Positions 1-5,826 of a stretch of DNA of 7,349 nucleotides are shown piece by piece (the stretch's first letter is position 1; each line of letters opens with the position of its first letter). The notes under the pieces were generated by a model. That model saw nothing but the letters and a program-made list of their open reading frames with translations. It was not told the origin of the DNA and ran no database searches. The stretch comes from Chamaesiphon sp. (GTDB lineage: Bacteria > Cyanobacteriota > Cyanobacteriia > Cyanobacteriales > Chamaesiphonaceae). The translations under genes were made by a program, and so were the position numbers. The stretch spans positions 1 through 7,349 of the forward strand of contig JAJAYU010000113.1 of NCBI GenBank assembly GCA_026786125.1, given 5' to 3'.

Positions 1-437
1 CCGCATGGAGTACTTGTGGCTGTAGTCAACCAATAAATAACAATAATATCGATCGTAAATAAAATGATTAACGGTAAGATTGCATCGCCACTACTCTTCG
101 GAGCTAAAATACCTTGGCGTGATAATATGATCGCTAACACAGTTCCAACGATCGGAATAATTAAGATAAACCACCAAGAACTAGCACGTTGTGCCCCAGC
201 TTCGGGAGTTCTATGTGGCGATTTGATATTCCAGCCGATCCATACAACCAGCGCAAGCAATGAAGAAGCAAAAACTATGCTCGCCATCGGCATATAGTGG
301 CTATTAAGCCAAGTCTGGATCTTGACATCGCTCAGTCGTAGCCATTGTCCTGAAAATAGCAATGGTTGAACAACGAACATTAGCATCATCCCCAGAATGG
401 GAATCAGGAACAGACCGATAACTTCGGTGGGTTTCAT
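1..437 (-). CDS. Multi-pass membrane protein of unknown function, 3' end cut by window edge
   Basis: The reverse strand is open from an ATG at 437-435 to the left edge, giving 145 codons with no stop; the C-terminus lies outside the window. The protein starts MKPTEVIGLFLIPILG and is strongly hydrophobic. I see four likely membrane segments at about residues 5-27, 50-70, 87-106 and 118-138, separated by short polar loops; the loop at about 71-86 (KSPHRTPEAGAQR) is the most charged. An in-frame TAA 12 codons upstream, with no other ATG between, supports this start. There is no clear Shine-Dalgarno, which is common in cyanobacteria. I do not recognise the family, and no catalytic or transport motif is visible. 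It lies 219 bp downstream of the IMS-domain gene on the same strand, far enough to have its own promoter. Confidence 0.75.
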   Translation of the reverse strand, partial: MKPTEVIGLFLIPILGMMLMFVVQPLLFSGQWLRLSDVKIQTWLNSHYMPMASIVFASSLLALVVWIGWNIKSPHRTPEAGAQRASSWWFILIIPIVGTVLAIILSRQGILAPKSSGDAILPLIILFTIDIIVIYWLTTATSTPC

Positions 438-656
438 AGTGGTGAGATTGTAGACTTCATGTATAGTGTTCCCTTACAATCATGAAAAATTTACATTTTT
501 TTACTAAATTTTAGTCAGTATCAACCTAAATCTTAGTAAAATATCCATACAATCCACTCTGACAAGTGAATATTGAATCGCACATTTCTATCCAGTCAAT
601 AAGAAGTAATTTGACTATTCAATGACAGATTTCATTTGCTCTGAATTAATCTAAAA
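438..656. other. Intergenic spacer, AT-rich, with a short palindrome
   Basis: This 219-bp spacer separates two minus-strand genes. It contains the 13-nt palindrome ACTAAATTTTAGT (503-515) next to a run of seven T on the plus strand (496-502). Read in the direction of the genes this run is A, so it is not a terminator for the IMS-domain gene. On the minus strand a TTGACT hexamer with CAATAT 18 nt downstream could be part of a promoter for the membrane-protein gene, but the match is weak. No coding potential was seen. Confidence 0.4.
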
Positions 657-1748
657 CTACATTTCACGCTTCATCCTTGGTGTTATATTAATATATTCTG
701 ATATTTTCAAATTCTCACCCTCTTCTGTTATGAAGTACCTAACAATTTTTCTGTCTTCTCCTGATTTAGCTCTGACTAATTTGCCTTTTGAATCATAGCG
801 GTTAGCATATTCAGTCAATCGAACATCAATTATACAGTCTTTATCATTTGCTTCAAATTTAACAATTTCATCAATTCGTTGCAATGTGTAAATATAGCTA
901 CTTCTATGTTTCATTAACCACTCGACAGTACTTCCTATCTTACCATTAGTTATTTCTACATGTTTTTTATAAGCTTTCCCCGTGGTTAACTGTGTGGCTA
1001 TATTTCTATCAAATGGCGGTGAGAACAATTTCTTTCTAGCTTCTAGCCATTTCTGGATTAGACTAATAGCTTCATCTTGAGATATTTGCGAGCCTGAAGT
1101 GAAAGCGAAAGGATCTGAAATACGACTAACATTTGATGGAGAGTGTATTTGTCCGTTTACAGGAGATGGATGAGGTTGTTGTCTCATCATCATAGATACT
1201 AGAATTCCACTGCTACCACCAATTAAGAATGTAAATATTATAAGTGATAACAATTTAAATATTTTATCTCTTTCCTCCGCTCTAATTTCATCTTCACTGA
1301 GATAATTATCATTATGTATCGCATGAAAATCCTCGATTTTAGTAATCGAATTAGGTAACATCTCCTTTGTCAATCTTTCTACCCTATCAAACTCGCGAGG
1401 ATCGCAGTCATAGATCTGACAATACTGATTTTTGACAACTTGAATAGCATTAAAAACTTCTGCATGAGTCGGGATATTTATCGCTTGTCCAGTTAGATCT
1501 TTGATCTGAGATACTTCCCGACTGTCCTGATACAGTTGATAGTGTGCAGCAACACAGGACAGCGCAAGATATCGAATTCCTAATGGAATCGTTAAATCTT
1601 TTTTAATAGCAATATAATCTTCAAGTGCTGTATTTATCGTTAAAAGATTACTATTACTATCTACAATTTTTCTAGCAGTTGATCGATCTCGATGTAGTTC
1701 GTCAATTTTATTTTCTAAACTATTAACTAATGGATATTCTTCTACCAT
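657..1748 (-). CDS. Single-pass membrane protein with C-terminal IMS (ARC6-like, DUF4101) domain
   Basis: The 363-residue product has three parts. The N-terminal region (about 1-160) is predicted soluble and mostly helical, with no motif I recognise. One hydrophobic segment follows at about 164-187 (LLSLIIFTFLIGGSSGILVSM), preceded by an acidic and basic stretch. A Pro/Ser-rich linker (190-220) leads to an IMS domain at about 221-353. Family hallmarks are visible there: the opening ISQDEAISLIQKWLEARKKL, then PPFDR, a Trp-Leu motif (VEWLMKHRSSYIYTLQRID), and the closing VRYFITEEGENLKISEY. This domain is known from the periplasmic or intermembrane C-terminus of ZipN/Ftn2 and plant ARC6, which help place FtsZ. 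This protein is much shorter than ZipN and I see no J-like region, so it is a paralogous architecture and not ZipN itself. The ATG is the first possible start: an in-frame TAA lies three codons upstream. It follows the VWA lipoprotein gene by 53 bp, so the two probably form an operon. Confidence 0.85.
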   Translation of the reverse strand: MVEEYPLVNSLENKIDELHRDRSTARKIVDSNSNLLTINTALEDYIAIKKDLTIPLGIRYLALSCVAAHYQLYQDSREVSQIKDLTGQAINIPTHAEVFNAIQVVKNQYCQIYDCDPREFDRVERLTKEMLPNSITKIEDFHAIHNDNYLSEDEIRAEERDKIFKLLSLIIFTFLIGGSSGILVSMMMRQQPHPSPVNGQIHSPSNVSRISDPFAFTSGSQISQDEAISLIQKWLEARKKLFSPPFDRNIATQLTTGKAYKKHVEITNGKIGSTVEWLMKHRSSYIYTLQRIDEIVKFEANDKDCIIDVRLTEYANRYDSKGKLVRAKSGEDRKIVRYFITEEGENLKISEYINITPRMKREM

Positions 1749-1801
1749 GATGATTTAGGGTGAGTGATGAATTAAAATATTTTATCGGTATTTGAAAACA
1801 T

Positions 1802-3175
1802 TTAATTTCTCTGAATTCCATAGCAAAGTCGAGCAATCACTGGAGACTTTTCTTTCATCACACTGGTAGTATTAATACTCAGGCTATTGAGAAAATCATT
1901 CAAACCTTGAGTTTTGGATCCATCTTTTTTACCACCATCATCCCACTCTTTCCATGCTGCTGGTGCTTGAATCGATCGAGCCGTCAAATCCGCAGTGATA
2001 TAATACAATCCTCGATCAATCTTAGCCGGATCGAATTTCATCTCGACACCCAATTTATCATCGACTAAACTCGAACTAATATCGATAAGCTGCTTGTTAT
2101 TACTCGGTGCAAACTCTGGTTTAGCTGGATCTTCATTATATTTCCGACCATTATATCTAGGTTCGAGTTGACTAGGGATAGCTGTATCGGGATTAGATTG
2201 ATATTTGTGTGTATATTTCAGGGCTTGTTTATCTGGATTACTATTTTCATCTACTTCCAGAAATTGAATTAGTTGTTCGCCATTTTCCATCAAGAAGCGA
2301 TCTTGAGAGAGCGAGTCAGGCGAACCGATACCCTTGGGCAAATTATCTTGGGAAGCAGTAAGATAGCTAGGGCTAGCAATAGTTTGATCGGCTGTAAAGA
2401 TAGTCAGATTTGATCGATCTTTGAGTAGACTATTACTATCGGCAGATCTAATCGTCTTAGCAAAATCAGCGATCGCATCATATCGCCCTAATAGTAAAAT
2501 GTAGAAGGGACGACCATTCGTTGCAGACTTACCGCTGTAGTCGTAAGCTGGCGCATTATTCGGCGGATATACCTTGCCCTCAAATTCACTCCGAACACCC
2601 CAGATTGCTACCGCATAACCATCTTTTTTGAGATAGTCTTCGAGCATCCGTTTGCTAACTTTATTGACATCGCCATCATCGGGTTGTAGATCGGTGACAA
2701 CTGCAATTAACTGTTCACCTTTAGCAGCTTTAAGATCGGGGAAAGCATCAGCAATCTTACTAGTTTGTCCTGTATAAAAGCTTGTACCAAAAGACTTTTG
2801 AAACTCGGCTCGATCAATCGGTTTTCTACCGTTATCGATGCGCGCATATTCGACCCCACCAGAGGCAGCTAAGGACACTCGATCTAGCAGTTTGAGAGTT
2901 TGAATATAGCGACTATTAGTATCTTTGGCATAGCCCACCATCGAAGCTGAACCATCGAGGGTAAGGATGAATTTGCTTTTATTTGTAGGTGTGTCAGATC
3001 CAGTTTTAGATTCCTCAAATTTGCAGGGGAGTGCAATACTACCATCTGCAACTTTACCACCCTCGACCGACCCAATCGCTTTTTGACCTTGCTGACAACC
3101 TGAAACAGCCAGCAATAGTGCTAGGAAGACAGAATAACCAGAGATAGCTTGATATTGACGAGGGAAAAGATTCAT
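1802..3175 (-). CDS. VWA-like lipoprotein, probable envelope protein
   Basis: The product is 457 residues from the ATG at 3175. A GTG at 3184 would add three residues (MVC); I prefer the ATG because it begins a good lipoprotein signal, MNLFPRQYQ, then a hydrophobic core and lipobox VSGC, with lipidated Cys27. After a linker, a von Willebrand factor A-like fold begins at about residue 68. The strand FILTLDGSASM carries the DxSxS metal-site motif (Asp74, Ser76, Ser78), and AVVTDLQPDD supplies the later Asp (Asp162), so a MIDAS metal site is plausible. The usual TDG is TDL here. The middle Thr of the MIDAS cannot be assigned with confidence; the GQTSKIADAF stretch is a candidate. The C-terminal half (about 240-457) has no family I recognise and may be a beta-rich domain. 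No Shine-Dalgarno is seen. The protein would be anchored to a membrane outside the cytoplasm. It is the first gene of a probable operon with the IMS-domain protein. Confidence 0.82.
   Translation of the reverse strand: MNLFPRQYQAISGYSVFLALLLAVSGCQQGQKAIGSVEGGKVADGSIALPCKFEESKTGSDTPTNKSKFILTLDGSASMVGYAKDTNSRYIQTLKLLDRVSLAASGGVEYARIDNGRKPIDRAEFQKSFGTSFYTGQTSKIADAFPDLKAAKGEQLIAVVTDLQPDDGDVNKVSKRMLEDYLKKDGYAVAIWGVRSEFEGKVYPPNNAPAYDYSGKSATNGRPFYILLLGRYDAIADFAKTIRSADSNSLLKDRSNLTIFTADQTIASPSYLTASQDNLPKGIGSPDSLSQDRFLMENGEQLIQFLEVDENSNPDKQALKYTHKYQSNPDTAIPSQLEPRYNGRKYNEDPAKPEFAPSNNKQLIDISSSLVDDKLGVEMKFDPAKIDRGLYYITADLTARSIQAPAAWKEWDDGGKKDGSKTQGLNDFLNSLSINTTSVMKEKSPVIARLCYGIQRN
2469..2476. repeat. HIP1 octamer GCGATCGC
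   Basis: This is a perfect copy of the highly iterated palindrome of cyanobacterial genomes, inside the VWA lipoprotein gene. It supports the cyanobacterial origin of the window; no local function is implied. Confidence 0.8.
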
Positions 3176-3250
3176 ACACACCACTGACGATTGACAATAT
3201 ATCTACACTTTAGATCTCACAATACGTGAAACTAGTACAAAAAATTTAAT

Positions 3251-3264
3251 GTAAGTCACAGTAC
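3251..3264. promoter_or_regulatory. NtcA-like box GTA-N8-TAC (weak candidate)
   Basis: The sequence GTAAGTCACAGTAC fits the NtcA consensus GTA-N8-TAC and lies in the divergent gap between the lipoprotein and peroxiredoxin genes. On the plus strand a TAN3T hexamer (TAGGTT) starts 24 nt after the box, close to the roughly 22-nt spacing of NtcA-activated promoters. The spacing on the minus strand is less convincing. Such a short pattern is expected about once or twice by chance in a window this size, so this is only a candidate. Confidence 0.2.
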
Positions 3265-3347
3265 ATTTCGCACTATTAGTCAAAGCTATAGGTTTAGAGT
3301 ACCCACATTGGGCTATTTAGTAACTTACGATTGTGAACATCGCTGAA

Positions 3348-3376
3348 CCTGTGGGAAAACAGCTATTCCCAACAGG
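3348..3376. other. Hairpin in the divergent intergenic gap
   Basis: CCTGTGGGAA (3348-3357) pairs with TTCCCAACAGG (3366-3376) in a 10-bp stem with one bulged base and an 8-nt loop. It is not followed by a T-run on either strand, so it does not look like an intrinsic terminator. It lies about 95 nt upstream of the peroxiredoxin start and could be part of its leader or an operator. Confidence 0.4.
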
Positions 3377-3470
3377 GCTACCTAAGTTAGAATATATTGA
3401 TATTTAAAAATAGCGGCTGTATTCCGTTCGGATTCACCGAATATGGAAGCGCACCAAGAAGAGTATTCAG

Positions 3471-3923
3471 ATGAAAGTTGGCGATGCTGCTCCCAAATTT
3501 ACCGCTCCAGATCGAGAAGGGAAGAGTATTAGTCTTCAAGACTTTCAAGATCGATCGATAGTATTGTATTTTTATCCTTAAGATAACACCCCAGGCTGTA
3601 CGGCTGAAGCGATCGATTTCACAGCCAAACTAGCTGAGTTTCAGGCACTCAATACCCAAGTGATTGGGATTAGTCCTGATTCGATTGGATCTCATGGCAA
3701 ATTTATTGACAAACATAATCTCAAGATTATCCTTCTCAGTGACCCCGAACATCAAATTGCCGAAAGTTATGGTGTCTGGCAATTAAAGAAATTCATGGGT
3801 AAGGAATATATGGGGATTGTTCGATCAACATTTCTGATCGATCCGACTGGAGTGATCTCACAAATTTGGTCGAATGTTCGTGTCAAAAACCACGTCGATA
3901 CAGTGTTGAAACAATTAATATAA
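3471..3923 (+). pseudogene. bcp: PrxQ/Bcp-type peroxiredoxin interrupted by in-frame TAA
   Basis: Reading from ATG 3471 gives a full-length peroxiredoxin frame of 150 codons, normal for the family, except that codon 37 (3579-3581) is TAA. The stop falls in the active-site loop FYP-stop-DNTPGCT, where the family usually has Lys or Arg; a single A-to-T change from AAA would explain it. The peroxidatic Cys is codon 43 (TPGCT). The position five residues later, which is the resolving Cys in E. coli Bcp, is Ile48, so the parent enzyme looks like a 1-Cys type. Downstream landmarks are intact: VIGISPDS, LLSDPEHQIAESYGVW, and STFLIDPTGVI. An AAGAG motif (3459-3463) precedes the ATG by 7 nt. The N-terminal product would be only 36 residues. 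Restart at the GTG at 3660 would give 87 residues lacking the catalytic Cys. The rest of the frame is undamaged, so this is either a recent mutation or a base-call error. If intact, the enzyme would reduce peroxides using thioredoxin-type donors. Confidence 0.8.
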
Positions 3924-3928
3924 AATTC

Positions 3929-4039
3929 GTAGGTTGGGTTGTGAGCAAAGCGTAATCCAACAACACACCAATATCCTATAAATATTGGATTTTCTCTGCT
4001 GGTTGAATGCGTTGGGTTTCATTCTTCAACCCGACCTAA
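3929..4039. repeat. MITE-like palindromic dispersed repeat (GTAGGTTGGGTT type)
   Basis: The element starts six bases after the peroxiredoxin stop. Its left end, TAGGTTGGGTTG (3930-3941), is matched by the inverted right end CAACCCGACCTA (4028-4039), 11 of 12 positions. Further in, ATCCAACA on the left faces GCGTTGGGTTT on the right, continuing the imperfect inverted repeat. At the centre CCAATAT (3968-3974) and ATATTGG (3982-3988) form a perfect 7-bp stem with a 7-nt loop. From memory, GTAGGTTGGGTT...AACCCAACCTAC elements of this kind are scattered through many cyanobacterial genomes. There is no transposase, so it would be non-autonomous. As RNA it would fold into a long hairpin that could end or protect the peroxiredoxin transcript. 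Confidence 0.65.
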
Positions 4040-4057
4040 AGATCTTTGCATTATGAG

Positions 4058-4075
4058 CGACGATTTTAATCGTTG
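4058..4075. promoter_or_regulatory. Palindrome just upstream of the cysteine desulfurase start
   Basis: ACGATT-TT-AATCGT (4060-4073) is a perfect inverted repeat, extended by a G:T and a C:G pair to 4058-4075. It ends 10 bases before the desulfurase ATG. It could be a protein operator, or an RNA hairpin (7 bp, 4-nt loop) covering the ribosome-binding region. It does not match the SufR-type CAAC-N6-GTTG operator that I recall for Fe-S genes in cyanobacteria. No specific regulator can be named. Confidence 0.35.
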
Positions 4076-4085
4076 ATAAAAATCT

Positions 4086-5261
4086 ATGACGACAGATTCA
4101 CACAAACCGATCTATTTAGATCACCATGCCACAACACCTATAGATCCGCGTGTGTTAACAGCAATGTTGCCATATTTTACCGAACATTTTGGCAACCCCA
4201 CCAGTACCACTCATCAATATGGCTGGGCGGCGGAAGCTGCGGTTACAGGCGCAAGAGAGACGATTGCAGCCGCCATCGGTGCAAGCCCTGAAGAGATTGT
4301 ATTTACTAGTGGTGCAACCGAAGCAAATAATCTCGCTCTCAAAGGAATTGCTGAAGCCTATTTTGCTAAAGGGCAACATATTATCACCCTCCAAACTGAA
4401 CACAATGCTGTATTAGATCCCTGTGTATATCTAGAATCATTAGGTTTTACAGTTACTTATCTACCTGTGAAATTAGATGGATTGCTAGATCTGGATCGAC
4501 TAAAAGATGCCATTCGTCCAGATACAATTTTGGTATCAATTATGGCAGCGAATAACGAGATTGGCGTAATTCAACCACTCGCTGAAATTGGTAAAATCTG
4601 TCGAGAACGGAGTATTTTATTTCATACTGATGCGGCTCAAGCGATCGGCAAAATCCCCTTAGATGTTAACTTATTAAATATCGATTTAATGTCGATCACT
4701 GCTCATAAAGTATATGGGCCAAAAGGGATTGGCGCACTATATGTTCGTCGTCGCAACCCGCGTGTGAAAATATCGCCCCAATTGCACGGCGGTGGACACG
4801 AACGGGGAATGCGATCGGGTACACTATATCCACCGCAAATAGTTGGCTTCGCTAAAGCTGTCGAAATTGCTCTAGCAGATATCGATCCCAATACGTCAAA
4901 ATTAATCGAATTGCGCGAAAGATTGTGGTCTCAACTGAGTCCGATTGAGGGCATTTATCTGAATGGGCATCCCACCCAGCGATTAGCCGGAAACCTGAAT
5001 ATTAGCGTCGCAGGTGTAGATGGAAACGCGCTCTTACTAGGCTTACGCCCTACTGTTGCCCTCTCATCTGGGGCAGCTTGCAGTTCTGCCAAAATTGCCC
5101 CTTCCCATGTCCTCCAGGCGATCGGTAGGTCTGAATCTCTCGCCTATGCAGCACTTCGGTTTGGAATTGGGCATACTAATACAGTAGGTGAAATCGATCG
5201 AGTTGCCCAAGCGACGATCGAGACGATTCAAAGTCTACGGAAGTTAGCTTTGAGATCGTGA
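4086..5261 (+). CDS. Cysteine desulfurase, group I (IscS/NifS family)
   Basis: The 391-residue product is a complete PLP-dependent fold-type I enzyme that converts L-cysteine to L-alanine and an enzyme-bound persulfide, the sulfur source for Fe-S clusters and thio-cofactors in the cytoplasm. Visible landmarks are the N-terminal YLDHHATTP; FTSGATEANNLALKG; TEHNAV with the PLP-stacking His106; TDAAQ with Asp182 and Gln185; the Schiff-base Lys208 in SITAHKVYGPKG; GGGHERGMRSGT (235-246); and the catalytic Cys332 in SSGAACSSAKIAPSHVLQAIG, the arrangement of group I enzymes and not SufS. Length and all key residues are normal. The ATG is the only possible start because an in-frame TAA lies three codons upstream; there is no Shine-Dalgarno. 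No iscU, suf or nif gene is adjacent, which is usual for cyanobacterial iscS-like genes. IscS and NifS cannot be separated by sequence reading alone. Confidence 0.95.
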   Translation: MTTDSHKPIYLDHHATTPIDPRVLTAMLPYFTEHFGNPTSTTHQYGWAAEAAVTGARETIAAAIGASPEEIVFTSGATEANNLALKGIAEAYFAKGQHIITLQTEHNAVLDPCVYLESLGFTVTYLPVKLDGLLDLDRLKDAIRPDTILVSIMAANNEIGVIQPLAEIGKICRERSILFHTDAAQAIGKIPLDVNLLNIDLMSITAHKVYGPKGIGALYVRRRNPRVKISPQLHGGGHERGMRSGTLYPPQIVGFAKAVEIALADIDPNTSKLIELRERLWSQLSPIEGIYLNGHPTQRLAGNLNISVAGVDGNALLLGLRPTVALSSGAACSSAKIAPSHVLQAIGRSESLAYAALRFGIGHTNTVGEIDRVAQATIETIQSLRKLALRS

Positions 5262-5278
5262 CAGTTTACAGCTATAAT
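5250..5278 (+). promoter_or_regulatory. Near-consensus sigma-70-type promoter inside the end of the desulfurase gene
   Basis: TTGAGA (5250-5255) and TATAAT (5273-5278) are separated by exactly 17 bp, matching the -35 consensus at five of six positions and the -10 at all six. The -35 lies within the last codons of the desulfurase gene and the -10 is 12 bp past its stop. Transcription would start at about 5285, running right into the hairpin-rich gap and towards rne. It is the best promoter match I found in the window. Confidence 0.55.
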
Positions 5279-5284
5279 CGAAAG

Positions 5285-5484
5285 TAACCAAGAGCGATCG
5301 CCTCAAGGAAGAGCAAGCCAATCTTCCCAAACCTTTCGGTAATCCAAACTGGAAGCGGTCGTCTACTTGACAAAATTTTCGTGGGTTCTGGATATACCAC
5401 CACCGTTATCCCTAAATTCTTAGGTGTAACGGAGTTTGAGAGAATTGGAAAATCGCCCAATTCGACCGATTGTAGAAGGCTACA
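5285..5484 (+). ncRNA. Candidate structured RNA: rne leader or independent small RNA
   Basis: Downstream of the promoter at 5250-5278 the plus strand holds a series of inverted repeats. GGAAGA/TCTTCC pair at 5307-5312 and 5322-5327. A 30-nt hairpin lies at 5403-5432: arms CCGTTA and TAACGG, one G:T pair, one mismatch, then CCTAA/TTAGG around a 4-nt loop ATTC. GAATTGG/CCAATTC pair perfectly at 5442-5448 and 5457-5463. TGTAG/CTACA pair at 5471-5475 and 5480-5484 with a 4-nt loop. CGGTCG (5356-5361) can also pair at long range with CGACCG (5463-5468). None is followed by a T-run, so no 3' end can be set; 5484 is only the last hairpin. It does not match what I recall of tmRNA, RNase P RNA or 6S RNA. 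Both the start and the RNA nature are inferred. Confidence 0.35.
5294..5301. repeat. HIP1 octamer GCGATCGC
   Basis: This is the second perfect HIP1 palindrome in the window, in the gap between the desulfurase gene and rne, just after the predicted transcription start. It is a genome signature of cyanobacteria with no local role implied. Confidence 0.75.
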
Positions 5485-5761
5485 CATGACAACTCTCTAC
5501 GAAGAAGTTGGAACAGAAGAGACATTAGGTATTGATGCAAGCTCTCCTCTAGCGATACGATTGCCGTTTCCCTTTTATGAGCGGCTGTACCAATGCCTAG
5601 GGTCTTGCCAACAGGTAGATATTTGACGATCGACAGCTATACGTCTGAGTTATTGGCGTAGTGCATCATTTAGCACCTAGCAAAGTAAACAGATGTCAAC
5701 CATCTAGCTACCGATTAGATTTTTCTACCTACATCTCGCGCCAAATATTACTACATCATAC
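5485..5761. other. Remainder of the gap before rne, no convincing gene
   Basis: I see no supported protein gene here. A plus-strand frame open from 5288 to 5626 runs into it but has no ATG-led start with a ribosome-binding site. Small perfect stems occur at 5661-5676 (GTGC/GCAC) and 5691-5705 (AGATG/CATCT, 5-nt loop). There is a T-rich patch at 5719-5723. A TTGACG hexamer at 5623-5628 has no well-spaced -10 partner. The stretch is best read as upstream or leader sequence of rne. Confidence 0.4.
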
Positions 5762-5806
5762 CAGCAACGCTCGGCACCAGTCGATTCTCAGTGACCGGAC
5801 GTGCTG
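5762..5806 (+). promoter_or_regulatory. Stem-loop in the rne leader, next to the ribosome-binding site
   Basis: CAGCA (5762-5766) pairs with TGCTG (5802-5806). After an internal loop, CGGCAC (5772-5777) pairs with GTG-A-CCG (5791-5797, one bulged A), closing a 13-nt loop. The structure ends nine bases before the Shine-Dalgarno of rne. RNase E genes are known in several bacteria to be autoregulated through cleavage of their own 5' leader, so this is a candidate element for that control. The regulatory role is inferred. Confidence 0.4.
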
Positions 5807-5815
5807 CTAATTTTC

Positions 5816-5820
5816 GAGGA
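5816..5820 (+). promoter_or_regulatory. Shine-Dalgarno of rne
   Basis: GAGGA sits 6 bases before the ATG at 5827. It is the clearest ribosome-binding site in the window and, together with an in-frame TGA directly before the ATG, fixes the rne start. Confidence 0.7.
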
Positions 5821-5826
5821 AATTGA

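Noticed and set aside
64..297. 77-codon plus-strand frame in the left region
   Set aside because: It lies antisense to the membrane-protein frame, whose hydrophobic segments and proper ATG make it the better reading.
503..515. ACTAAATTTTAGT with an adjacent T-run as a terminator
   Set aside because: The T-run is on the wrong side for the hairpin on the plus strand, reads as A on the minus strand, and the palindrome leaves almost no loop.
2884..3075. 63-codon minus-strand frame inside the lipoprotein gene
   Set aside because: Out-of-frame shadow of the VWA coding region with no motif.
3660..3923. Independent 87-codon gene starting at GTG 3660
   Set aside because: It is the in-frame C-terminal part of the peroxiredoxin, lacks the catalytic Cys, and has no Shine-Dalgarno.
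4073..4416. Short frames overlapping the start of the desulfurase gene on both strands
   Set aside because: They overlap the conserved N-terminal part of the desulfurase and show no protein features of their own.
4703..4891. 62-codon minus-strand frame within the desulfurase gene
   Set aside because: Antisense shadow of the conserved Lys208 and GGGHERG region.
5307..5327. GGAAGA/TCTTCC hairpin as terminator of the desulfurase gene
   Set aside because: The stem is only 6 bp and is not followed by a T-run; it also lies downstream of a strong promoter, so it is more likely part of a new transcript.
5623..5655. TTGACG as the -35 of an rne promoter
   Set aside because: The nearest -10-like hexamers are at spacings of about 9 or 21 bp, outside the usable range.
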